A stretch of 64,000 nucleotides of DNA from an uncultured Eubacterium sp. (GTDB lineage Bacteria; Bacillota; Clostridia; Lachnospirales; Lachnospiraceae), in NCBI GenBank assembly GCA_947089855.1, contig CAMUML010000007.1, positions 33,517-97,516 on the forward strand, written 5' to 3'. Each line of letters begins with the position of its first letter. Position 1 is the stretch's first letter. Both the position numbers and the translations under genes were made by a program. Positions 42,128 through 50,027 of the stretch are shown here, piece after piece. Below the pieces are notes generated by a model. It had not been told where the DNA came from. It worked only from the letters and a program-made list of their open reading frames with translations, and did no database searches.

Positions 42128-44698
42128 ATGGTCGAAACGAAAACAACACATTTTTTGACAATCAGCCTTGTACTGGTATCTATCTTTTGTATTCTGATTT
42201 TTAGTATCCAGACAGTTGCTATGAATATGATGGGGGCATCTGCCATCCGGGAGATTGGCGTTATTTATATGTCGGGGATGAGCAAGCAGGTTGCGACGCA
42301 TTTCGGGACGACGATTGAGCTGCGTGTATCCCAGGTAAGGGGGCTGGTGGATGCAGTTCCGCCGGAAAGTATGAAAAGCAATTCTGCGCTGCGGGTGGAA
42401 CTTTCGTATATTGCCCGTTCCAGGGGGTTTGAATGTTTGGCGTTTTATACGGACGACGGCAGGTTTGATATGATATATGGCCCAAAAGTAAAACCGGAAG
42501 TGCCGCAGGCACTTAACCGGGCAATGCAGGTTGGCAAGGAGAGCGTAAGTGCGGCCAGGGATACCGATGGCAAGCAGCTTGTTTTAATGGGGGTGCCTGC
42601 GGTGTATCCATTGGATGGGGGTGAAAAAAGCGCTGCACTGGTAGCAGGGCTTCCAACCAGCTATTTAAGCGATACGCTGGCAGTTAATTTGGACAGCAGC
42701 CTAGTTGAGTACTCTATTATACGCAGGGATGGAACTTATATTTTATGCAGCAGCGGTGCAAAAGGGGAAAACTACTTTGAAAGTATAAAAGACGCCCAGG
42801 ATAAGGACGGCGTGCATCTGGCAAACCGGTATATAGAAGAATTAAAAGCAGCGATGGATGCGGACAGGGATTATGCAGGCGAAGTAGAATTTTCTGGCAG
42901 CCGGCGCAACCTGTACTGTACAGGGCTGCCGGATTCGGAATGGTTTTTGGTTTTGCAGATGCCTTATAATATGCTGGATGTGACCATTGACAGCCTGGGG
43001 AAAAAATGGTCGTTTATTTCCGTTAGTGGCTGTATCCTGATGCTAAGTGCCCTTCTTTTCGTTTTTGCAGGGTATTTCCGCCTGACCAGGAAACAGATGC
43101 ATGAACTGGATGAAGCCAGGCAGTCGGCAGATTTGGCACGGGAACATGCAGAACGTGCAAATAAAGCAAAAAGTGAATTCCTATCGAATATGAGCCATGA
43201 CATCCGTACGCCGATGAATGGTATCATGGGGATGACGACGGTTGCAATCAATAACCTACATAATCCGCCGCAGGTGCGTTCATGCCTAAAACGCATCGGT
43301 GTATCCAGCCGACATCTTCTGGGGCTGATCAATGATATGCTGGATATGTCAAAGATTGAAAGCGGAAGGCTTACGCTGCGTATGGAGCCGCTTTCCTTGC
43401 GGGATGTAATGGAAAATATTATGACCATCATCCAGCCGCAGGTGCATGAAAAAAAGCAGGAATTCAATATTTATGTCTATGGGTTATCAAATGAAAATGT
43501 ATGTTCGGACAGAGTGCGGTTAAGCCAGATTTTATTGAATATCCTAGGAAATGCGGTGAAATTTACACCGGAAAAAGGCAAAATTGAGGTCGGGCTGCGT
43601 GAAAAGCCGTCTCCGAAAGGGAAACGGTATATCCGGTCGAGCCTTTATATTAAGGACAATGGCATCGGTATGTCCCAGGAGTTCCAAAAACGGGTATTTG
43701 ACGCATTTGCAAGGGAAGATCATGGGCGTGTGGAACAGGCTGCCGGAGCAGGTATGGGCATGGCGATTACCAAGTATATCGTAGATGCGATGGGAGGTAC
43801 GATTACGGTAAACAGTGAACCAGGCATAGGCAGCGAATTTTGTATTACGCTGGATATGGAAAAGGCCATGCAGCAGGAGCCTGAGATGGCACTGCCGCAG
43901 CGGGATGTACTGGTATTGGATGATGATGAAAAAGCTTGCGGGATTGCAACAGATATTTTAGCGTCTATTGGCCTGGATGCCGAATATGCCTTAGACCAGC
44001 AAAATGCCAACGAAAAGATCACGCAATTGTATACGGATGCCAAAGGCTATCCAATCGTATTGCTGGACTGGAATATACAAGGGCAGGATGGGATTGGAGT
44101 GGCCAGAAAACTGCGCCAGCGTTATCCAGGTATTACAATTGTACTGCTTTCAGACGGCGACTGGGGCGAATTGGAATCCGAAGCAGAAGAGGCAGGGGTA
44201 GAAGGTTTTATTGCAAAGCCGCTGTTCCGTTCTAGTTTGTATTATGGTTTACGCCAGCTTGTGGAAGCAGAAGTACAGCCAGTACAGGAACAAGAGGAAA
44301 CGGTAGAAATAGATTTATCCGGCAGGCGTGTGCTTTTTGCAGAGGACAATGAACTAAATTGGGAAATTGCCGATGCTACGCTGTCGGAATTTGGGCTGGA
44401 ACTGGACTGGGCGGAAAATGGAAAAGTATGCCTGGAAAAATTTAAGCAGTCGGAAACCGGATGGTACGATGTGGTTTTGATGGACCTTCGGATGCCCGAA
44501 ATGACAGGTTTTGAGGCTGCGGCAGCAATCCGTGCTTTGGAACGGGATGACGCCAAACAGGTCCCGATCATCGCGGTCAGTGCAGATGCATTTGATGACG
44601 ATGTGCAAAAATGCATGGAATGCGGGATGGATGGCCATACATCAAAGCCCTATGACGTGGATGCGATTATTGGCCTTTTAAATAAACATTTGAAATAG
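42128..44698 (+). CDS. membrane-bound hybrid sensor kinase with two receiver domains
   Basis: This is an 856-residue protein. A first membrane helix (about 10-32) and a second (about 297-320) enclose a roughly 260-residue outer domain that looks like a Cache-type sensor. A coiled linker leads to the kinase core with His357 (SNMSHDIRTPMNGIMG) and ATPase motifs (ILLNILGNAVKFTPE, DNGIGMS, GAGMGMAITKYIV). Two receiver domains follow. The first has Asp647 in LLDWNIQG and the second Asp786 in LMDLRMPEMTG. No DNA-binding output is fused. The next gene, 32 bp downstream, encodes a solute-binding lipoprotein, so sugar or nutrient sensing through that protein is likely. Confidence 0.93.
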   Translation: MVETKTTHFLTISLVLVSIFCILIFSIQTVAMNMMGASAIREIGVIYMSGMSKQVATHFGTTIELRVSQVRGLVDAVPPESMKSNSALRVELSYIARSRGFECLAFYTDDGRFDMIYGPKVKPEVPQALNRAMQVGKESVSAARDTDGKQLVLMGVPAVYPLDGGEKSAALVAGLPTSYLSDTLAVNLDSSLVEYSIIRRDGTYILCSSGAKGENYFESIKDAQDKDGVHLANRYIEELKAAMDADRDYAGEVEFSGSRRNLYCTGLPDSEWFLVLQMPYNMLDVTIDSLGKKWSFISVSGCILMLSALLFVFAGYFRLTRKQMHELDEARQSADLAREHAERANKAKSEFLSNMSHDIRTPMNGIMGMTTVAINNLHNPPQVRSCLKRIGVSSRHLLGLINDMLDMSKIESGRLTLRMEPLSLRDVMENIMTIIQPQVHEKKQEFNIYVYGLSNENVCSDRVRLSQILLNILGNAVKFTPEKGKIEVGLREKPSPKGKRYIRSSLYIKDNGIGMSQEFQKRVFDAFAREDHGRVEQAAGAGMGMAITKYIVDAMGGTITVNSEPGIGSEFCITLDMEKAMQQEPEMALPQRDVLVLDDDEKACGIATDILASIGLDAEYALDQQNANEKITQLYTDAKGYPIVLLDWNIQGQDGIGVARKLRQRYPGITIVLLSDGDWGELESEAEEAGVEGFIAKPLFRSSLYYGLRQLVEAEVQPVQEQEETVEIDLSGRRVLFAEDNELNWEIADATLSEFGLELDWAENGKVCLEKFKQSETGWYDVVLMDLRMPEMTGFEAAAAIRALERDDAKQVPIIAVSADAFDDDVQKCMECGMDGHTSKPYDVDAIIGLLNKHLK

Positions 44699-44730
44699 CC
44701 TGGCAACAAGAAAAGGGAAAGGAGGCTGCC

Positions 44731-46032
44731 ATGAAGAGAGTATGCGGTATCATTGTTGCCCTGTTGTCTGTAATGTTTGGGGCCGCTGCATGCAGCGGGA
44801 GGCTGGAAAACGTGGACAATGGTCCAGTAGAAAATATGCAGCAGGAAGTAGAAATTTCCCTTTGGACATTTCCGGTTGGGAACTGGGGAAACCCTACGGC
44901 GGTGGCTAGTTTGCTTACTGGATTTCAAAGGGAGCATCCGGAAATCCATGTTTTTGTGGAATATTTAGACTATGAAGATGGGGATGGGAAAATCAATCAA
45001 GCCATAGCGGACGGCAGCGCCCCGGATTTGGTTTTTGAAGGCCCTGAGCGGCTGGTGGCTGGCTGGGGCGACCAAGGGCGTTTGGTAGACCTGTCGGATC
45101 TGTGGGATACCAGTTGCGCTGGGCAGATTTATGAGAATATCCGGGCCGCATGCCAGCACAAAAATGGTGCATATTATGTGTTCCCAGTCTGTATGTCAGC
45201 CCATTGCATGGCGGTAAACTATGAGCTGTTTCAAAAGGCCGGGGCCCTTTCTTATCTCAATGAAGAAACACATACATGGACGACACAGGATTTTATCAAA
45301 GCGGTCAAAAAACTGTCTGCATATGGGCAGAAGCAGGTAGGTGTGGTTTACTGCAGGAACCAGGGCGGCGACCAAGGCACGCGGGCGCTGGTCAACAATC
45401 TGTACGGAGGTTCTTTTACCGATGCAGGCCATACCCGTTATACCATTAACAGTGGGGAGAATCAAAAAGCACTGCGGCTGCTTTCCCGTTTAGAAGGCAT
45501 TTCGTTTGATGATTCTATGGTAGGGAGCGATGAGATCAAAGCTTTTTGCAGTGGGGAATTGGCAATGGCATTTTGTTGGAATGCTGCGATAGAGATACAG
45601 CAGACTATCCATAACCCGAATTTGGATTTTGACGTGTTCCCAATGGCGTTTCCGACCGATTCTGGAGAACCAAGGCTGCAGGGCGGCATTTATGGGTTTG
45701 GCATTTTTGATAATGGCAGCCGTGAACGGATAGAAGCGGCAAAGGCACTTATCCGGTATATGACGGAATCGGATACAAAATATGAAAGTGTTGTGCAGAT
45801 GTCGTCAAACTGGCCGGTGCGGGATATAGGCGAGGTTTATGAAAATGACCAGTTAATGACAGAATACAGCATATTTATGCCTTATGTAGATGATTATTAC
45901 CAGATTACACCTGGCTGGACAAACGCGCGCATGGCCTGGTGGCAGATGCTGCAAAAAATCGGCAGTGGTGAAGATATAGCAGCCGCGACCAAAGCGTTTT
46001 CCAAGCAGGTAGAAGCCACTCATACAACATGA
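44731..46032 (+). CDS. extracellular solute-binding lipoprotein (family 1, sugar type)
   Basis: This 433-residue exported protein has a lipoprotein signal peptide (MKRVCGIIVALLSVMFGAAAC; lipidation cysteine about residue 21). The mature part resembles carbohydrate-binding proteins of ABC importers, with SLWTFPVGNWGNPTAVASLL, FQREHPEIHVFVEYLDYEDGDGKI, APDLVFEGPERLVAGW, and a late FSKQVEAT. No importer permease or ATPase genes accompany it. It lies directly after the hybrid kinase gene, so it may act as the outer sensory partner of the kinase and not as a transport protein. AAAGGAGG precedes the ATG. Confidence 0.9.
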   Translation: MKRVCGIIVALLSVMFGAAACSGRLENVDNGPVENMQQEVEISLWTFPVGNWGNPTAVASLLTGFQREHPEIHVFVEYLDYEDGDGKINQAIADGSAPDLVFEGPERLVAGWGDQGRLVDLSDLWDTSCAGQIYENIRAACQHKNGAYYVFPVCMSAHCMAVNYELFQKAGALSYLNEETHTWTTQDFIKAVKKLSAYGQKQVGVVYCRNQGGDQGTRALVNNLYGGSFTDAGHTRYTINSGENQKALRLLSRLEGISFDDSMVGSDEIKAFCSGELAMAFCWNAAIEIQQTIHNPNLDFDVFPMAFPTDSGEPRLQGGIYGFGIFDNGSRERIEAAKALIRYMTESDTKYESVVQMSSNWPVRDIGEVYENDQLMTEYSIFMPYVDDYYQITPGWTNARMAWWQMLQKIGSGEDIAAATKAFSKQVEATHTT

Positions 46033-46063
46033 CCCGGAAAATGCCTAACCAGGAACGCTGTTA

Positions 46064-46158
46064 ATTGTGGCCTCCCGGATGCTTAGGGCTTCTTACATTC
46101 CGGAACCGGAACAATGGGACAGGGCCGCCCCCTCATCCGGCGTCCGGGAGGCCACAAT
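46064..46158. repeat. 95-bp ATTGTGG palindrome, long form
   Basis: The outer arms start ATTGTGGCCTCCCGG and end CCGGGAGGCCACAAT. The interior has GTTCCGG-like smaller inverted repeats. The right flank (AACACCCTACCTGAACGG) matches the flank of the short copy at 5077-5101. Confidence 0.75.
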
Positions 46159-46180
46159 GTAACACCCTACCTGAACGGTA

Positions 46181-46328
46181 GTTACTATTCACGGCCTGGG
46201 GGGGGGCCGCTCATAGTAACCTTTCGGGGCGATATTGGAAGTTTGCTTCGCAAAATCGCCCCTCACTCCTGAATCATGTTCTCACGGAATGCGCAGTTTA
46301 TGCGCATTCCTGGCCCGTGAATAGTAAC
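46181..46328 (+). repeat. GTTACT-family element, 148-bp three-module copy
   Basis: Same sequence family and orientation as 37258-37401. Module 1 has a run of nine G where other copies have five. Module 2 (46226-46262) keeps GGGGCGAT/ATCGCCCC with bulge ATTGGAAG. It ends GTGAATAGTAAC at 46317-46328. Confidence 0.9.
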
Positions 46329-46367
46329 GAAGGTAACACTTAAGTAAATAACATGCCGTGAATAGTA

Positions 46368-46396
46368 TTGAAATTTTTTGCAACATCCATTATGAT
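46368..46396 (+). promoter_or_regulatory. sigma-A type promoter of the pur genes
   Basis: TTGAAA (46368-46373), a 17-bp spacer, TATGAT (46391-46396). The -35 hexamer directly follows a degenerate repeat end (GTGAATAGTA), so the promoter is partly built on repeat sequence. It lies about 100 bp before purM. Confidence 0.6.
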
Positions 46397-46497
46397 GGCA
46401 AAGAGGCAAATAAATCATAAATCCAGGGTAGGAAACTAGCCCTAAGCCGTGGATAGTAACAAACGAGCAAATCAAAAGGGTAGAAGGAGGAAGGTTT

Positions 46498-47523
46498 ATG
46501 GATTACAAACATGCAGGAGTAGATATTGAAGCTGGCTACCGGTCCGTTGAATTGATCAAGAAACATGTGCAGGGTACGATGCGCCCGGAAGTATTGACAA
46601 ATCTAGGCGGTTTTTCCGGCGCTTTTTCTATGGGAGCATTTAAAAATATGGAAAAGCCGACGCTGGTATCCGGGACGGACGGCGTTGGGACAAAATTAAA
46701 ACTAGCGTTTTTGATGGACCGGCACAATACAGTCGGGATTGACTGCGTGGCAATGTGCGTAAACGATATTGCCTGTGCCGGAGGGGAACCTTTATTTTTC
46801 CTGGATTATATTGCATGCGGCAAAAATTACCCGGATAAAATCGAAGCGATTGTAAGCGGCGTAGCAGAAGGGTGCAGGCAGGCCGGTGCAGCGCTGATCG
46901 GTGGGGAAACGGCTGAAATGCCGGGCTTTTACCCGCAGGATGAATATGACCTGGCAGGATTTGCTGTGGGTGTGGTAGATGAAAAGGATATTATTACCGG
47001 AAAAACGGTAAAAAAAGGCGACGTATTGCTTGGCCTGGCTTCGTCCGGGGTACATTCCAATGGGTTTTCGCTGATACGCAAGATTTTTAAGGTAGACAGA
47101 GAAACGCTTGCGGTTTATTATGAGGAGCTGGGCAGGACGTTGGGCGAAGCGCTGCTGGTGCCGACAAAAATCTATGTAAAAGCATTGCGGGGCATAAAAG
47201 AGGCTGGGGTGGCCATTAAGTCGTGCAGCCATATTACCGGCGGCGGTTTTTATGAAAACGTACCGCGTATGCTGCCAGATGGCATCCAGGCAGTGATTCA
47301 AAAAAATAGCTATGAAACCCCTGCTATTTTTCATCTGATCGCAAAGGCTGGGGATGTTAATGAGCAGATGATGTATAATACATACAATATGGGCATTGGC
47401 ATGGTGCTTGCCGTGGATGCGGCGGATGCGGACAAGGCGGTAGCAGCGGTCAAAGCAGCCGGTGAAACTGCCTATATCATTGGTGAAGCAGCAGAGGGGG
47501 AAAAAGGAGTCCGGTTATGTTAA
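46498..47523 (+). CDS. purM: phosphoribosylformylglycinamidine cyclo-ligase (AIR synthetase)
   Basis: This 341-residue PurM catalyses ATP-dependent ring closure of FGAM to AIR in purine synthesis. Family stretches include the start [66 protein letters not shown] and [10 protein letters not shown]. The length is normal. AAGGAGG lies about 7 nt before the ATG. It overlaps purN by 7 bp and heads a purM-purN-purD-folA set. PurF, PurL and PurH are not in the window. Confidence 0.98.
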   Translation: MDYKHAGVDIEAGYRSVELIKKHVQGTMRPEVLTNLGGFSGAFSMGAFKNMEKPTLVSGTDGVGTKLKLAFLMDRHNTVGIDCVAMCVNDIACAGGEPLFFLDYIACGKNYPDKIEAIVSGVAEGCRQAGAALIGGETAEMPGFYPQDEYDLAGFAVGVVDEKDIITGKTVKKGDVLLGLASSGVHSNGFSLIRKIFKVDRETLAVYYEELGRTLGEALLVPTKIYVKALRGIKEAGVAIKSCSHITGGGFYENVPRMLPDGIQAVIQKNSYETPAIFHLIAKAGDVNEQMMYNTYNMGIGMVLAVDAADADKAVAAVKAAGETAYIIGEAAEGEKGVRLC

Positions 47524-48143
47524 AAATAGCAGTTTTTGTATCTGGCGGCGGAACCAACCTGCAGGCGGTTATGGATGCCATTGCAGATGGAAGCATCCGT
47601 AATACACAGGTCGCAGTTGTGGTCAGCAATAAGCCGGATGCCTATGCATTGGAGCGTGCGCGTATGCGTGGCATCAAGCACTGCTGCATGGAGCCAAAAG
47701 CCTACCATAGCCGTGGGGAATTTGGCCAGGCGCTGGTAGATTTGCTGGATGCCGAACAGGTAGATCTGGTGGTGCTGGCAGGCTATCTTGTGATTTTACC
47801 AGAGGTTTTCATACAAAAATACGAAAATAGAATCATAAATATACATCCATCCTTGATCCCGTCTTTTTGTGGCGGAGGCTATTATGGGTTGAAGGTCCAT
47901 GAAGCTGTGCTGGCAAGGGGCGTTAAAGTGACCGGTGCGACGGTGCATTTTGTGGATGAAGGGACAGACACCGGGCCGATCATCTTACAAAAAGCAGTAG
48001 CCGTAAGGCAGGATGATACGCCCAAAGCTCTGCAGCAGCGGGTAATGGAAGAAGCGGAGTGGCAGATTTTGCCAAAGGCGGTGGACCTGATTGCCGCCGG
48101 CAAAGTAACGGTTGCTAACGGCAAGGTACGTATCCTGGAATAG
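47517..48143 (+). CDS. purN: phosphoribosylglycinamide formyltransferase
   Basis: This 208-residue PurN transfers a formyl group from 10-formyltetrahydrofolate to GAR. The N-terminal [17 protein letters not shown] binds the substrate. The active-site segment [15 protein letters not shown] (about 105-119) carries the catalytic Asn-His, and [17 protein letters not shown] supplies the essential aspartate. Translation is coupled to purM. purD follows after 59 bp. Confidence 0.97.
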   Translation: MLKIAVFVSGGGTNLQAVMDAIADGSIRNTQVAVVVSNKPDAYALERARMRGIKHCCMEPKAYHSRGEFGQALVDLLDAEQVDLVVLAGYLVILPEVFIQKYENRIINIHPSLIPSFCGGGYYGLKVHEAVLARGVKVTGATVHFVDEGTDTGPIILQKAVAVRQDDTPKALQQRVMEEAEWQILPKAVDLIAAGKVTVANGKVRILE

Positions 48144-48202
48144 TTAGGGAAATTATATATAAATTTAGAAATACACACACAGGGAATGGAGGCTAAAATT
48201 AT

Positions 48203-49471
48203 ATGAAGATTTTAATTGTGGGAAGCGGCGGCCGTGAACATGCAATTGCATATAGTGCTGCAAAAAGCCCAAAAGTAGATAAAATATATTGCGCGCCAGG
48301 GAATGCAGGGATTGGCAGTCTGGCGGAATGCGTCCCAATCCCGGTTATGGATTTTGAACGGCTGGCAGAATTTGCAAAAGGGCATGTGGACTTTACCATA
48401 ATTGGTTCGGAAGACCCGCTGGTGGGCGGTATTGTGGATTATTTCCGCACGGAAGGGCTAAAAGTGTTTGGCCCAGACCAAAAAGCGGCTATTTTGGAAG
48501 GCTCCAAGGCATTTTCCAAAGACCTGATGAAAAAATACCATATCCCGACCGCAGCCTATGAGACGTTTGACAGCCCAAATGCAGCGGCTGCATACCTGGA
48601 AAATGCTAAGATGCCGGTTGTATTAAAAGCAGACGGCCTGGCGCTGGGCAAAGGGGTATTGATCTGCAATACGCTGGAAGAAGCAAAAGAAGGCGTAAAG
48701 ACGATTATGGAAGACAGGAAGTTTGGCGCTGCGGGCAGCCGGCTGGTCGTGGAAGAATTTATGACGGGCCGGGAAGTGTCCGTACTGTCGTTTGCCGACG
48801 GCAAGACAATTAAGGTTATGAGTTCTGCACAAGACCATAAGCGGGCGCAGGACGGCGACCAGGGGTTAAATACCGGCGGGATGGGCACCTTTTCCCCAAG
48901 CCCGTTTTATACCGCTGAGGTGGACAGCTTTTGCAAAAAGCATATTTACCAGGCGACCGTGGATGCGATGGCAGCGGAAGGCAGGCCGTATACCGGCGTG
49001 ATCTTCTTTGGGCTGATGCTGACAGGGGATGGCCCGAAAGTGTTGGAATACAATGCCCGCTTTGGAGACCCGGAAGCGCAGGTCGTGCTGCCGCGTATGA
49101 AAAATGATATGGTCGAAGTAATGGAAGCCTGTGTGGAAGGCAGGCTGGATGAAGTGGATTTGCAGTTTGAGGACAATGCAGCCGTTTGCGTTGTACTGGC
49201 TTCCAACGGGTACCCGGTGTCCTATGGAAAAGGCTACCCGGTCAAAGGGCTGGAAACATTTGACGGGAAAGACGGCTATTACTGTTTCCATGCAGGAACC
49301 GCCTTAAAGGACGGAAAGGTGGTCACAAATGGTGGCCGCGTGCTTGGCATAACGGCAAAAGGGGACGATTTAAAACAAGCGCGGAAAAAAGCATACGAAG
49401 CTACCGATTGGGTACAATTTGATAATAAGTACATGCGCCATGATATTGGCAAAGCGATTGATGAGGCATAG
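48203..49471 (+). CDS. purD: phosphoribosylamine-glycine ligase (GAR synthetase)
   Basis: This 422-residue ATP-grasp enzyme joins phosphoribosylamine and glycine. Visible features are ILIVGSGGREHAIAY at the start, GSEDPLVGGIVD, the ATP-grasp core KADGLALGKGVLIC, VLSFADGKTIKVMSSAQDHKR, GMGTFSPSPF, and EYNARFGDPEAQVVLPRM. The length is normal. GGAGG lies about 10 nt before the ATG. It follows purN in the same orientation and is 6 bp from folA. Confidence 0.98.
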   Translation: MKILIVGSGGREHAIAYSAAKSPKVDKIYCAPGNAGIGSLAECVPIPVMDFERLAEFAKGHVDFTIIGSEDPLVGGIVDYFRTEGLKVFGPDQKAAILEGSKAFSKDLMKKYHIPTAAYETFDSPNAAAAYLENAKMPVVLKADGLALGKGVLICNTLEEAKEGVKTIMEDRKFGAAGSRLVVEEFMTGREVSVLSFADGKTIKVMSSAQDHKRAQDGDQGLNTGGMGTFSPSPFYTAEVDSFCKKHIYQATVDAMAAEGRPYTGVIFFGLMLTGDGPKVLEYNARFGDPEAQVVLPRMKNDMVEVMEACVEGRLDEVDLQFEDNAAVCVVLASNGYPVSYGKGYPVKGLETFDGKDGYYCFHAGTALKDGKVVTNGGRVLGITAKGDDLKQARKKAYEATDWVQFDNKYMRHDIGKAIDEA

Positions 49472-49477
49472 TAAGGA

Positions 49478-49981
49478 ATGAATCTGATTGCATCAGTGGA
49501 CAAAGGCTGGGGGATTGGCTGCAAAAATAAGCTGCTGGTCCAGATACCGGACGATCTGCGTTTTTTCCGGGAGATGACGACAGGCAAGGTGGTCGTAATG
49601 GGCAGGAAGACAAGGGAAAGCATACCAGGCGGGATTTTAGATGGCAGGGTGAATATCGTACTGACGCACCGCTTGGGCTATCAGGCACGTGGGGCTATGG
49701 TTGTGCATTCGTTGGAAGAATTGCATCAGGAGCTTTTGCAGTATCAAACAGAGGATATTTTTATTGCAGGCGGCGGCAGCGTCTACCGCCAGCTTCTGGA
49801 TATGTGCGACGTAGCATATATCACAAAACTTGATTTTACTTACGATGCGGATGTTTATTTTCCGGACCTGGACCAGCGGCCGGATTGGAAGATCGCGGCC
49901 CGGGGCGATGAACAGGCATATTTTGACATTCTATATGATTTCCGTAAATATGTAAGGGTGGCAGATCCCATTATTGGATAA
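49478..49981 (+). CDS. folA: dihydrofolate reductase
   Basis: This 167-residue enzyme reduces dihydrofolate to tetrahydrofolate with NADPH. Key regions are MNLIASVDKGWGIGCKNKL, the active-site acidic residue in IPDDLRFFREMTTG, VVMGRKTRESIPGG, and the NADPH loop IFIAGGGSVYRQLL. It starts 6 bp after purD, so it is probably expressed with the purine genes that consume folate cofactors. The C-terminus of about 15 residues past YVRV is short and variable, as is usual. Confidence 0.95.
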   Translation: MNLIASVDKGWGIGCKNKLLVQIPDDLRFFREMTTGKVVVMGRKTRESIPGGILDGRVNIVLTHRLGYQARGAMVVHSLEELHQELLQYQTEDIFIAGGGSVYRQLLDMCDVAYITKLDFTYDADVYFPDLDQRPDWKIAARGDEQAYFDILYDFRKYVRVADPIIG

Positions 49982-50027
49982 AAACAGAAAAAAGATAATA
50001 GGAAAGAGGGAGGGGCAAAACGGAACA

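Larger units (their letters stand above)
46033..46497. other. intergenic repeat cluster upstream of purM
   Basis: This 465-bp gap holds an ATTGTGG palindrome (46064-46158), a complete GTTACT-family element (46181-46328), two further fragments with GTGAATAGTATT (near 46359) and GTGGATAGTAAC (near 46447), the purM promoter, and a small GAAA-loop hairpin (AGGGTAG/CTAGCCCT near 46423). No purine riboswitch core is visible. Confidence 0.7.

Noticed and set aside
4961-46328. GTTACT-family elements as integron attC sites
   Set aside because: They share the idea of conserved structure with variable sequence, but the ends (GTTACTATT) do not fit the attC core GTTRRRY. There is no integrase gene, and the three-module layout is different.
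46329-46497. purine riboswitch upstream of purM
   Set aside because: The conserved riboswitch core was not found. Only a small GAAA-loop hairpin and repeat fragments are present.
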